A stretch of DNA of 64,000 nucleotides from assembly GCF_019656015.1 (NCBI RefSeq), contig NZ_BPKW01000003.1, positions 27,890-91,889 on the forward strand, written 5' to 3'. The position numbers were made by a program, and so were the translations under genes. The notes under the pieces are model-generated. The model was given only the letters and a program-made list of their open reading frames with translations, ran no database searches and was not told the origin of the DNA. How positions within the stretch are numbered: position 1 is the stretch's first letter; every line of letters starts with the position of its first letter. Below are positions 1 through 7,212 of this stretch, piece by piece. This DNA comes from Leuconostoc inhae. Lineage in GTDB: Bacteria; Bacillota; Bacilli; Lactobacillales; Lactobacillaceae.

Positions 1-207
1 GAAGGTCAAAGATTGCCGGCGCATTATCAAACACCGGCAGGACAGATGCAATTAGAAACTTATACAACAACTTTATCAAGTCAATTTGATTTAACACAAC
101 TATCCGGTTTAGCAAATATTAGCTATGAACTTTATGCAAATGATGCAATTGTCGGGCAATATGATATTTTGTTGCAATTTAGTCAAAAATCTAGTAAACT
201 TAATTAG
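1..207 (+). CDS. DUF1934 (YwiB-like) protein, C-terminal part
   Basis: The reading frame is open from the first base of the window, so the 5' end of the gene lies outside it. About 68 codons remain. The visible part (GQMQLETYTTTLSSQF, then NISYELYANDAIVGQYDILLQF) has the alternating beta-strand character of the C-terminal half of DUF1934 proteins, small beta-barrel proteins of unknown role. In many Firmicutes this family sits near rpoE, and rpoE follows here after 25 bases, which supports the assignment. I cannot name a function. Confidence 0.6.
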   Translation, partial: EGQRLPAHYQTPAGQMQLETYTTTLSSQFDLTQLSGLANISYELYANDAIVGQYDILLQFSQKSSKLN

Positions 208-232
208 TTAGAAACTCGAAAGGACGGGCACT

Positions 233-802
233 ATGGCACTCACACAATTAAGCAGTCACCCAAAAGAAGAATTAGCATTGGTTGAAATTGCTTCTGAAAT
301 TTTGGCGGAACATAAGAACGTTATGCCGTTTAGCTCATTAGTACAAGAAATTCAGGATTTTTTGGCAGTTGATGCCGAGACGTTCAAGTCACGTCTCTCA
401 CAATTTTATACAGATTTAAACACAGATGGCTCATTTATTTCCCTTGGAAACAATGAATGGGGACTACGTGCTTGGTATCCAGTCGATGCGATTGATGAAT
501 CAATTCATGAAATTGATGATGACGACGATACACCAAAGCGTAAAAAAGTTGCAAAGAAAGTTAACGTTTTTGCAGATGCTTCTACAGATGATGATGTCAT
601 TGATTATAATGATGATGATCCAGAAGATGAAGATTTCGGTGAAGTTAGTAATGATGAAAACAATGCTAATGGTTCAGAAGTTGCAGATGACGATGACGAA
701 GATATTGCTGTTGGTGACGATGAGTCGATTGATGACAATTTGACAGAACTGACCGGCACAAACGATTTAGATGATTTGAGTGACGGTGATATTGAAAAAT
801 AA
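233..802 (+). CDS. rpoE: DNA-directed RNA polymerase subunit delta
   Basis: Delta is a Gram-positive RNA polymerase accessory subunit that increases polymerase recycling and promoter selectivity. Residues 1-85 form the HARE-HTH type winged-helix domain (VEIASEILAEHKNVMPFSSL, then SFISLGNNEWGLRAWYP). From about residue 88 the chain becomes a highly acidic, low-complexity Asp/Glu tail that runs to the end, which is the signature of this subunit. The length of 189 aa is usual. An AAAGGACGGG ribosome site precedes the ATG by a normal distance. A short hairpin with a T-run follows the stop, so this looks like the last gene of its transcript. Confidence 0.95.
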   Translation: MALTQLSSHPKEELALVEIASEILAEHKNVMPFSSLVQEIQDFLAVDAETFKSRLSQFYTDLNTDGSFISLGNNEWGLRAWYPVDAIDESIHEIDDDDDTPKRKKVAKKVNVFADASTDDDVIDYNDDDPEDEDFGEVSNDENNANGSEVADDDDEDIAVGDDESIDDNLTELTGTNDLDDLSDGDIEK

Positions 803-810
803 TCCTATTA

Positions 811-838
811 AAAATTCGCGAAAGCGATTTTTTTTTTG
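811..838 (+). terminator. Rho-independent terminator after rpoE
   Basis: An AAAATTCGC / GCGATTTTT stem with one mismatch and a GAAA tetraloop is followed by about ten T residues. Confidence 0.7.
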
Positions 839-872
839 CACTGAAACGCTGGTATATCAACGAATTTTAAAG

Positions 873-890
873 TGATTACAAATGTAATCA
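873..890. promoter_or_regulatory. 18-bp palindrome with a TACAnnTGTA core
   Basis: TGATTACA and TGTAATCA are perfect inverted arms separated by AA. The core TACAAATGTA fits the operator form used by CopY/BlaI-type repressors (KACANNTGTA). It lies about 20 bases upstream of the tRNA-Lys promoter. No CopY or BlaI gene is in the window, so the binding protein is not known. Confidence 0.35.
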
Positions 891-909
891 ACAAACTTTC
901 TAAAAAGGG

Positions 910-938
910 TTGCTTTTTTAGAAGAATGTCTGTAATAT
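910..938 (+). promoter_or_regulatory. Promoter of tRNA-Lys
   Basis: TTGCTT at 910-915, a 17-base spacer, then TAATAT at 933-938 with TG directly in front of it. The predicted start is near 945, about 19 bases before the mature tRNA. Confidence 0.55.
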
Positions 939-963
939 ATATAAATGTGCTACGGCATTGTTT

Positions 964-1037
964 GCTCCTTTAACTCAGTTGGTTAGAGTAGGGGATTTTT
1001 AATCCCAAGGTCCTCGGTTCGAGTCCGAGAGGGAGCA
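964..1037 (+). tRNA. tRNA-Lys (anticodon UUU)
   Basis: A full cloverleaf can be drawn. The acceptor stem is GCTCCTT with AGGGAGC. The D-arm contains AGTTGGTTA. The anticodon stem GGGA/TCCC carries the loop TTTTTAA with anticodon TTT. The T-arm is CTCGG-TTCGAGT-CCGAG. The discriminator base is A at 1037. The CCA end is not encoded and must be added after transcription. It stands alone, with its own promoter and terminator. Its 3' trailer contains 11 bases complementary to the anticodon arm (see findings). Confidence 0.95.
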
Positions 1038-1076
1038 CTGATTTCACAATCAGGAGACCTTGGGATATTCCATTAA

Positions 1077-1108
1077 AAGCAAGTAACTTCGGTTACTTGC
1101 TTTTTTTT
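1077..1108 (+). terminator. Terminator of the tRNA-Lys transcript
   Basis: A perfect 9-bp stem, GCAAGTAAC / GTTACTTGC, with a TTCG tetraloop is followed by eight T residues. Confidence 0.9.
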
Positions 1109-1120
1109 GTCTTTAAAAAT

Positions 1121-1149
1121 TTGCACAAAAAGATAAAACATAGTATTAT
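1121..1149 (+). promoter_or_regulatory. Promoter of the T-box / permease transcript
   Basis: TTGCAC (1121-1126), exactly 17 bases, TATTAT (1144-1149). The predicted start near 1156 coincides with the first base of the T-box base helix. Confidence 0.65.
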
Positions 1150-1155
1150 TAGATA

Positions 1156-1405
1156 CAGACGTTGAGACGGACATTTTGTGTGATTACCCTTGAATAAGAG
1201 ACATCATGGACGGTGAGAATGATGAGGGGAACTAGCAAAGACTACCGTTGAGGTTTGGTATGAGTAAACTAAAAGTTGAAATTACCATCGGAGTAATTGG
1301 TCGTTAACCTAATTGTTTTAAGAAGTACGTATATTTTACGTCTAAAATTGGGTTGGTACCGCGCAAAAGCGCCCCTAGATTAAGTTCTAGAGGCGCTTTT
1401 TTTAC
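1156..1405 (+). promoter_or_regulatory. T-box leader of the amino-acid permease gene
   Basis: The T-box core TTGGTACCGCG is at 1353-1363. It is followed by a terminator stem (GCGCC...GGCGC, 1370-1396) and a T-run. Upstream, stem I is recognisable: base helix CAGAC (1156-1160) with GTTTG (1253-1257), a TGAGA K-turn motif, helix ACGG/CCGT, an AGAGA bulge near 1197-1201, and an apical GGACGGTGAGA. Aligned by eye to the usual specifier-loop layout (codon, one purine, then the helix strand), the specifier is ACT (Thr) at 1241-1243. AGC (Ser) at 1233-1235 is an alternative. When the cognate tRNA is uncharged, the antiterminator forms and the permease is made. Confidence 0.85.
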
Positions 1406-1452
1406 GCCGATAATATTTAATTATAGAGAAACATGTTGGAGGAGTGCTGCTA

Positions 1453-2835
1453 ATGGCAGAAAAAAAGAACAGAGAATTAAATAGAGACTTATCATCTCAC
1501 CAAATGCAGATGATAGCCCTTGGTGGGACGATTGGCGTTGGCCTATTTATGGGGTCAGCCGCAACAATTAAGTGGACAGGTGTTTCTGTTATATTAGCGT
1601 ATGCACTTGCAGGGTTTGTACTTTATCTAGTCATGCGTGCGCTAGGCGAGATGTTATATGTTGATCCGTCTGTCGGATCATTTGCCAACTATGCTACAAA
1701 ATATATTCATCCACTTGCTGGTTACTTAACAGTTTGGGCGAATGTATTTCAGTGGGTTACGGTTGGTATATCAGAAACAATTGCAGTTGGTTTGTATCTA
1801 GACTTCTGGTTTCCAGGCGTTCCAAGTTGGGTAACAGGCGTTGTTGTGTTAGCAACACTAACATTAGCTAATCTGACCACTGTCAAGGCTTATGGCAATC
1901 TGGAATCATGGTTTTCGATGATTAAGGTTGTGACAATTATTCTGATGATTATTCTAGGCTTGATGGTTATTTTGTTCGGTTTGGGTAATCATTGGCAACC
2001 TGTTGGTTTTTCTAACCTTTGGCGTCATGGTCCTTTTTTTGCAGGTGGTTTTAAGGGCTTTATGTTTGCCTTATCAATTGTTATTACCTCATATCAGGGT
2101 ATTGAAGTAATTGGTATCACTGCTGGAGAGACAGAGAATCCAAAACATGCCATTGTTGCCTCGATTAGATCAATTGTCGCACGAATTTTAATTTTCTACA
2201 TTGGCGCAATTTTTGTTATTATTACAATATATCCATGGAATCAATTAGATCAAGTTGGATCACCGTTTGTGGAAACTTTTTCACGTGTTGGCATTACAGC
2301 AGCAGCTGAAATCATTAATTTTGTGATGTTGACTGCAGCGATGTCGGCGTTAAATTCTGGTATTTTTAGCTCGAGTCGTATGTTATACACTTTGGCACTA
2401 AATAAGGAGCTGCCCCCAAAGTTTTTGGGATTATCAAAACATCATGTGCCAACACTGCCAATTTTGGCCGTTTCAGGCGGTATCTTATTGGGAATCATAC
2501 TCAACGCAATATTACCGTTTTTCTGGCGTGGCAGTTCAAATATTTTCGTATTAGTTTATTCTGCTAGTACATTACCTGGTATGGTGCCATGGTTTGTCAT
2601 CTTGTGGAGTCAAATAAAGTTCAGACGTGAAAACGAGCAACATATGGCTGAACATCCGTTCAAAATGCCTTTATCGCCTTATACGAACTACTTTGCCATG
2701 ATCATGTTACTGATTACGCTGATATACATGGTTATTAATCCAAATACACGCATACCACTAGTTATTGGTTTGGGATTTCTGTTTATCATGTCGATTATTT
2801 TTTTGTTAACACGTAAAAGACATGCTAGAAAATAA
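1453..2835 (+). CDS. AAT/APC-family amino-acid permease (T-box controlled)
   Basis: This is a secondary amino-acid transporter of the AAT type with about 12 membrane helices. The N-terminal motif HQMQMIALGGTIGVGLFMGS is the first helix signature of the family. A cytoplasmic loop follows with ESWFSMIKVV, and later GIEVIGITAGETENP. The overall pattern resembles the YbxG/LysP/CycA group. The start is the ATG at 1453, because GGAGGAG at 1438-1444 lies 8 bases before it; a GTG at 1444 overlaps that ribosome site and is unlikely. The T-box in front ties expression to the charging of one tRNA. My reading of the specifier favours threonine, which would suit a threonine permease, but the substrate is not proven by the sequence. 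Confidence 0.85.
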   Translation: MAEKKNRELNRDLSSHQMQMIALGGTIGVGLFMGSAATIKWTGVSVILAYALAGFVLYLVMRALGEMLYVDPSVGSFANYATKYIHPLAGYLTVWANVFQWVTVGISETIAVGLYLDFWFPGVPSWVTGVVVLATLTLANLTTVKAYGNLESWFSMIKVVTIILMIILGLMVILFGLGNHWQPVGFSNLWRHGPFFAGGFKGFMFALSIVITSYQGIEVIGITAGETENPKHAIVASIRSIVARILIFYIGAIFVIITIYPWNQLDQVGSPFVETFSRVGITAAAEIINFVMLTAAMSALNSGIFSSSRMLYTLALNKELPPKFLGLSKHHVPTLPILAVSGGILLGIILNAILPFFWRGSSNIFVLVYSASTLPGMVPWFVILWSQIKFRRENEQHMAEHPFKMPLSPYTNYFAMIMLLITLIYMVINPNTRIPLVIGLGFLFIMSIIFLLTRKRHARK

Positions 2836-2891
2836 ACAGCACGTTATGACTATAAATGATAAAATAAGTAAATATTAAACACGGAGGAAAT

Positions 2892-2990
2892 ATGTTTGGC
2901 GCTGTATATAAAAACGGAACACTTTATTTTCTGTTTATCATAACAAATGATATCCAAAAATTAAGAGATAGCTGTTACGTTAAGCGATGA
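2892..2990 (+). CDS. Small ORF (32 aa) directly upstream of plsX
   Basis: A strong ribosome site (ACGGAGGAAA) lies 6 bases before an ATG that opens a 32-codon frame (MFGAVYKNGTLYF...). The frame ends in TGA at 2988-2990 and overlaps the ATG of plsX at 2987 in an ATGA arrangement. No ribosome site is visible at either possible plsX start. The likely role is therefore delivery of ribosomes to plsX by translational coupling, whatever the peptide does. The peptide is mildly hydrophobic in the middle (LYFLFIIT), and I recognise no family. It could also be the remnant of a longer gene. Confidence 0.45.
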   Translation: MFGAVYKNGTLYFLFIITNDIQKLRDSCYVKR

Positions 2991-4054
2991 CAAACATTTC
3001 TAAAATTATGAAAATAGCAATAGATGCAATGGGTGGCGATTTTGCGCCACTAGAGATAGTTAAAGGTATTGAACAGGCACGTGATCGTTATAAAGACATT
3101 TCATTTCAACTTTATGGCACAGAAAATAAAGTTAAACCTTTAGTTCAAAATTGGGAGCGCATTGAATTGATTCCAACGACTGAGGTCATAGAGATGGGTG
3201 ACGAGCCTGTAAAGGCGATGCGACGTAAGAAAGACTCATCAATGGTACAAGCTGCTATGGCTGTTAAAGAAGGTCGTGCAGACGCATTATTTAGTGCCGG
3301 CAATACGGGTGCGTTATTATCAAGTGCAATTTTCTTGATTGGTCGTATCAAAGGCGTTGATCGTCCTGCACTCGCAACAGCATTGCCAAGCTTTAATGGC
3401 CCGCATGATCAATTTGTTTTCATGGATTTAGGCGCAAATGCTGAAAATAAACCATCACATCTATATCAATATGGTATCTTGGGTAGTTTCTACGCAACGC
3501 ATGTTTTAGGTATAAAAAATCCGCGTGTGCGACTACTTAATAATGGGGCGGAAGAAGATAAAGGTGATGAAGTTCATAAAACAGCACATATGCTAATGAA
3601 GGATGCACCATCATTTAATTTTATTGGTAATATCGAAGCACGTGAATTACTTGAAGGTACTGCCGATGTTGTTGTCGCTGATGGCTTTTCAGGTAATGCT
3701 GCTTTGAAAGCCACAGAAGGTACAGCTTTGATGATGCTAAAACAAATCAAAAATGCTATCATGTCATCTGGACTTAAGGGCAAAATTGGTGGGGCGCTAC
3801 TCAAACCAGCCTTTCGTGAGGTTCAAAAAAAGTTGGATTATAATGAAGGCGGTGGGGCTGTTATTTTGGGTGTCAAAGCGCCTGTAGTTAAAACACATGG
3901 TTCAGCAAAGGCTAATGCCGTGGCTAATACTATGGGACAGATTAAAACAATGATTGATAATCAATTAGTGCTAGACGTACAGACTTATATCACAGCACAT
4001 AAAGAAGAACTCCAATCTGGTAAAGAAGTGCTACATGCACAATTCAATGATTAG
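2987..4054 (+). CDS. plsX: Phosphate acyltransferase PlsX
   Basis: PlsX makes acyl-phosphate from acyl-ACP, the first step of the PlsX/PlsY route to phosphatidic acid, as a peripheral membrane enzyme. The family start MKIAIDAMGGDF is visible at residues 8-19, followed by MGDEPVKAMRRKKDSS, DALFSAGNTGALL and VVVADGFSGNAALKATEG, all typical of PlsX. The 355-residue length includes a 7-residue extension if translation starts at 2987, where the ATG overlaps the stop of a 32-codon ORF. The conventional start would be the ATG at 3008. Neither has its own ribosome site. acpP follows 53 bases later, which is the common lipid-synthesis pairing. Confidence 0.95.
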   Translation: MTNISKIMKIAIDAMGGDFAPLEIVKGIEQARDRYKDISFQLYGTENKVKPLVQNWERIELIPTTEVIEMGDEPVKAMRRKKDSSMVQAAMAVKEGRADALFSAGNTGALLSSAIFLIGRIKGVDRPALATALPSFNGPHDQFVFMDLGANAENKPSHLYQYGILGSFYATHVLGIKNPRVRLLNNGAEEDKGDEVHKTAHMLMKDAPSFNFIGNIEARELLEGTADVVVADGFSGNAALKATEGTALMMLKQIKNAIMSSGLKGKIGGALLKPAFREVQKKLDYNEGGGAVILGVKAPVVKTHGSAKANAVANTMGQIKTMIDNQLVLDVQTYITAHKEELQSGKEVLHAQFND

Positions 4055-4063
4055 TGGTATACT
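4035..4063 (+). promoter_or_regulatory. Possible promoter of acpP
   Basis: An extended -10, TGGTATACT, at 4055-4063 sits across the plsX stop. The -35 (ATGCAC, 4035-4040) is weak. It could give acpP its own transcript. Confidence 0.4.
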
Positions 4064-4107
4064 AATCACTTGAGATAATTGATTAAATAAATATTGGAGA
4101 ACCAACA

Positions 4108-4356
4108 ATGGCTATGGAAAAAGAAGCAATCTATAATATGATGGCTGACGAGATTGCAGAACGTTTCAATGTGGAACGTTCTGCAGTAACACCGGATTTG
4201 AATTTTTTAACTGACATTGACGCAGATTCTATTGATTTTGTTGAGTTGATTTTGGAAGTGGAAGATATGTTTAACATTAGTATTTCAGATGAAGATTCAG
4301 AAAACTTAATCACACTACAACAGACTGTTGACTATATTGCGGCACATCAAAATTAA
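4108..4356 (+). CDS. acpP: Acyl carrier protein
   Basis: ACP carries the growing acyl chain on 4'-phosphopantetheine in fatty-acid synthesis. The attachment serine is S41 in the motif DIDADSIDFVEL, and acidic helix II (LILEVEDMF) follows as expected. The length is 82 aa. A GGAG ribosome site precedes the ATG. Its place after plsX suggests a supply function for phospholipid synthesis. Many lactic acid bacteria carry a second acp within the fab cluster, which is not in this window, so this copy may be the PlsX-linked paralogue. Confidence 0.93.
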   Translation: MAMEKEAIYNMMADEIAERFNVERSAVTPDLNFLTDIDADSIDFVELILEVEDMFNISISDEDSENLITLQQTVDYIAAHQN

Positions 4357-4373
4357 AAGAGAATATAGTGCGA

Positions 4374-4402
4374 TTGACACTTACTAAAAATAAGCTTATA
4401 CT
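4374..4402 (+). promoter_or_regulatory. Near-consensus promoter in the acpP-msrC gap
   Basis: TTGACA (4374-4379), 17 bases, TATACT (4397-4402). The predicted start is near 4409, followed by about 175 bases before an 18-bp terminator hairpin, with no convincing ORF. Confidence 0.75.
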
Positions 4403-4408
4403 GATTTA

Positions 4409-4582
4409 AAAGTTAGTTAACCAAAGCTATCGTGTCAAAAAAGTATGTGATTTAAACAAAACATTGTCCGTTTGAATGATGTAAACTTTAGGGTTGTGCT
4501 GTCATGGCAATGCTAATCATTAACGCTATGTCATGTTTAGCATTTCTGTACAAATAAAATATTTGTGCGGAAATGCTTTTTT
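4409..4582 (+). ncRNA. Candidate small RNA or terminated leader
   Basis: The segment has its own strong promoter and ends in a perfect terminator. Inside, AACC-AAAG near 4420 can pair with CTTTA-GGGTT near 4488. A second hairpin, CATGGC/GCTATG with inner AATG/CATT, lies at about 4503-4530. I tested by eye for 6S, SRP, tmRNA, RNase P and SAM-riboswitch signatures and found none. It could be a trans-acting RNA, or an attenuator for msrC, which starts 52 bases after the T-run. Confidence 0.5.
4539..4582 (+). terminator. 18-bp terminator ending the candidate small RNA
   Basis: The arms at 4539-4556 and 4560-4577 pair along all 18 positions (two G-T pairs), with a 3-base loop and a run of T residues after the stem. 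Confidence 0.85.
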
Positions 4583-4633
4583 GATAAATTGAAGCTCAGT
4601 GATAGCGCCTTAATAAAATTGGAGGATTAACAG

Positions 4634-5119
4634 ATGTCAGAAATTCAAAAAAATGCGCCTTTAATTTCGCAGTTATTGGCAACCTGGATTAAAGGTGAAA
4701 ACAGTGAGTCTTACACGCTTGCTAATTATGCTAATGCTGCCGCAATCCTATTTCAAAATATGACTGCAGTGAATTGGGCAGGATTTTATTTGTATCATGC
4801 AGAAACAAATACGTTAGCTTTGGGACCATTTTTAGGAAAACCGGCTACGGCTTTGATTGCACCTGACAAGGGTGTTGTGGGTAACGCTTTTACAGCACAG
4901 AAAACAATTGTTGTGCCAGATGTGCATGCTTTTTCGGGTCATATTGTATGTGATGTTGATTCAAATGCAGAAATTGTGATACCAATTACAACTGCAAATG
5001 GTCAAAAAATTGGTGTTTTGGATATTGACTCAACGCAACTCAATCGATTTAGTAAACAAGAACAGGCTGATTTGGAACATTTTGTTCAGACTTTGATACA
5101 GTATATTGAAGTGTCTTAA
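4634..5119 (+). CDS. msrC: GAF-domain free methionine-(R)-sulfoxide reductase-like protein
   Basis: The protein is a single GAF domain of 161 aa with the family blocks NWAGFYLYH, LALGPFLGKPA, VVPDVHAFSGHIVCD and SEIVIPI-like NAEIVIPI. fRMsr enzymes reduce free methionine-R-sulfoxide. The family uses three conserved cysteines. Here only one remains, C106 in the HIVCD motif, which is the catalytic position. The two partner positions, in the PAC and GVCG motifs, read PAT and GVV. It must either use an external thiol for recycling or have a changed activity. An AATTGGAGG ribosome site precedes the ATG. Confidence 0.85.
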   Translation: MSEIQKNAPLISQLLATWIKGENSESYTLANYANAAAILFQNMTAVNWAGFYLYHAETNTLALGPFLGKPATALIAPDKGVVGNAFTAQKTIVVPDVHAFSGHIVCDVDSNAEIVIPITTANGQKIGVLDIDSTQLNRFSKQEQADLEHFVQTLIQYIEVS

Positions 5120-5205
5120 TTCGGTACGACTATTGGTTTTTGTCAAATGACTGTTGTGGTATTTAAAACTATGCGGCAGCAATAGAATTTAAAAAGAGGT
5201 TTATT

Positions 5206-6720
5206 ATGTGGGGCACACTAATTGCTCGTCACACGCAATTTTTTGCTGCGCTATGGCAGCATATTCAATTGACAGTCAGTGCCGTTGTGATTGCAGCGTT
5301 GATTGCAATACCACTTGCTATTTGGGCTGAAAGGCATGGACGTTATGCTGAGTGGCTTTTACAAATCACTAGCATATTTCAAACGTTACCGTCATTAGCT
5401 ATACTTGGTTTGCTAATCCCACTTGTTGGCATTGGCACACCAGCAGCCTTAATAGCACTGGTGATTTATGCGTTATTGCCTATTTTTCAAAATACTTACT
5501 TAGGATTAACAGGCGTTGATCCAGGTGTATTGGACGGCGGTCGTGCGCTTGGGCTGCCACGGCGATTACTATTACGTAAAATTCAAATACCGTTAGCTAT
5601 GCCAAGTATCATTGCAGGCATTAGAACGGCGACTGTTTTGATTATTGGCACAGCAACATTAGCGTCATTAATTGGTGCCGGTGGTTTGGGAGACTTCATT
5701 CTCCTAGGTATTGATCGTAATAATACGAATTTAATTTTGATTGGCGCCTTGGCGTCAGCTTTGTTAGCTATTGTTGGTGGTTTGATGATTACTTTTGTAG
5801 TAAACCTAAGTGGTTGGTTACGAAAAAGTGTGGTCAGTATTTTGATCTTATTATTTGTTGGTGGTAGCATTTTACCATTAATACCACAAAAACAAGCACC
5901 GCAAACTATTACAATTGCTGGTAAACTCGGTTCTGAACCAGAAATTTTAATTAATATGTATGCTGCATTGATTAAACAGGCGCAACCAAATACAAAAATC
6001 GAGTTACGACCAAATTTTGGTGTGACAACTTTTCTGTCTTCAGCACTAAAAAGTAGTAAAATTGATATTTATCCAGAATTTACAGGAACGATTACAGAAT
6101 CTTTTGCTAAACCTGCTATAAAATTACCGGCTGGTGCCGATGCTAAAACAACTTACGAAGCGGCAAAAGACGTGGCAGCAAAACAAGGGCTATTTTTAAC
6201 ACAACCAATGCGTTTTAATGACACCTATGCTATTGCTGTACCCATAAAAGTAGCCAAGCAATACGATCTGAAAACGATTGGGGATTTGAAACATCTGCCA
6301 AATGCCAAAGCAGGTATGACCGCTGAATTTTTAGATAGGTCTGATGGTATGCCAGGTATTGAGAAAACATATAATCTTAATATACCAACAGTGAGTTTAG
6401 ATCCAGCAATCCGATATCATGCTATGAATCAAAAGCAGATAAACGTTGTCGATGCGTATTCAACAGATTCACAGTTAGTAGAATATAAGTTACAAGCATT
6501 AAACGATGATCGCCATTTTTTCCCAATTTATCAAGGTGCTGCGCTAATGAAAAATAGTTTTGCGACCCAAAATCCCAAAATAGTTGCTGCTATTAATCGC
6601 TTAACGGGAAAAATTTCAAACTCGGATATGCAAAAAATGAATTATGCTGTCAATGTTAAGCATGAATCTGCAGGCCAAGTAGCGAAACACTACTTAACAA
6701 CTCATAATTTACTCAAATGA
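5206..6720 (+). CDS. Fused ABC permease / substrate-binding protein (glycine betaine/choline/ergothioneine type)
   Basis: Residues 1-205 form the permease domain, with several membrane helices and the EAA-type loop VLDGGRALGLPRRLLLRKIQIPLA seen in fragments. After one more membrane segment, residues 230-504 form an OpuAC-like binding domain (GKLGSEPEILINMYAALIK, DIYPEFTGTITES). This permease-binding-protein fusion is known for quaternary-amine transporters, including OpuC-like and EgtU proteins. The partner ATPase gene normally lies immediately upstream; here the neighbours are msrC and a SprT-like gene, and no suitable ATPase is in the window. The ligand is unknown. Its stop overlaps the next start. 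Confidence 0.85.
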   Translation: MWGTLIARHTQFFAALWQHIQLTVSAVVIAALIAIPLAIWAERHGRYAEWLLQITSIFQTLPSLAILGLLIPLVGIGTPAALIALVIYALLPIFQNTYLGLTGVDPGVLDGGRALGLPRRLLLRKIQIPLAMPSIIAGIRTATVLIIGTATLASLIGAGGLGDFILLGIDRNNTNLILIGALASALLAIVGGLMITFVVNLSGWLRKSVVSILILLFVGGSILPLIPQKQAPQTITIAGKLGSEPEILINMYAALIKQAQPNTKIELRPNFGVTTFLSSALKSSKIDIYPEFTGTITESFAKPAIKLPAGADAKTTYEAAKDVAAKQGLFLTQPMRFNDTYAIAVPIKVAKQYDLKTIGDLKHLPNAKAGMTAEFLDRSDGMPGIEKTYNLNIPTVSLDPAIRYHAMNQKQINVVDAYSTDSQLVEYKLQALNDDRHFFPIYQGAALMKNSFATQNPKIVAAINRLTGKISNSDMQKMNYAVNVKHESAGQVAKHYLTTHNLLK

Positions 6721-7163
6721 TGACAGAATATGAACTGCAAACGCTTGTCATGGAAATTTCAAAAAAATATTTTGGCCGATCATTTGATCATAATGCAAGT
6801 TTTAATACACGGCTAAGAACGACCGGCGGTCGCTATTTACTGGCTAGCCATAATTTGGAATTTAATTTAAAAATGGCTAATTTACCAGAATTTGAAGGTA
6901 TCATTAAACATGAATTGACACATTATCATTTGCACATACAAAAACGAGGCTATCAACATAAAGATTTAGATTTCAAAAGATTACTCGCACAAGTGGGCGG
7001 TTCACGCTTCGCACCATCGCTAAAGCGGGAACAAAAAATTTGGTTATATCGTTGTGAAAATGAACATAATATCATGCGAAAACGACGTGTGCAAGAAGGT
7101 AATTATCGGTGTGGCCTGTGCGGCGGGGGAATACACTTTGTTGGTCAAACTGGCAATAAATAA
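6717..7163 (+). CDS. SprT-like zinc metalloprotein
   Basis: This SprT family protein of 148 aa carries the zinc-protease motif HELTHYH (H65, E66, H69). Its C-terminus is an incomplete zinc ribbon: the second knuckle is a clear CGLC, but the first, usually CxxC, reads C-E-N-E-H. The family is related to the SprT/Spartan metallopeptidases. Its function in Firmicutes is not established. It starts inside the stop codon of the transporter gene (ATGATGA), so the two are translationally coupled, although no functional link is obvious. Confidence 0.8.
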   Translation: MMTEYELQTLVMEISKKYFGRSFDHNASFNTRLRTTGGRYLLASHNLEFNLKMANLPEFEGIIKHELTHYHLHIQKRGYQHKDLDFKRLLAQVGGSRFAPSLKREQKIWLYRCENEHNIMRKRRVQEGNYRCGLCGGGIHFVGQTGNK

Positions 7164-7212
7164 CCGTCTTCAGTTATAATGATTGTAGACGTAATTAGAA
7201 AGTGAGAATAAC

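Noticed and set aside
426..743. A 105-codon Met-rich frame inside rpoE
   Set aside because: It lies in another frame over the repetitive GAT/GAA codons of the acidic tail; composition is an artefact of those repeats and there is no ribosome site.
1030..1066. tRNA-Lys as a phage attachment site
   Set aside because: No integrase lies nearby and there is no direct repeat of the tRNA 3' end downstream; the repeat seen is inverted.
4409..4582. 6S RNA, SRP RNA or a SAM riboswitch
   Set aside because: No closing 5'-3' stem with central bubble, no GGAAGG-type SRP tip, no conserved SAM core. Left as an unassigned RNA.
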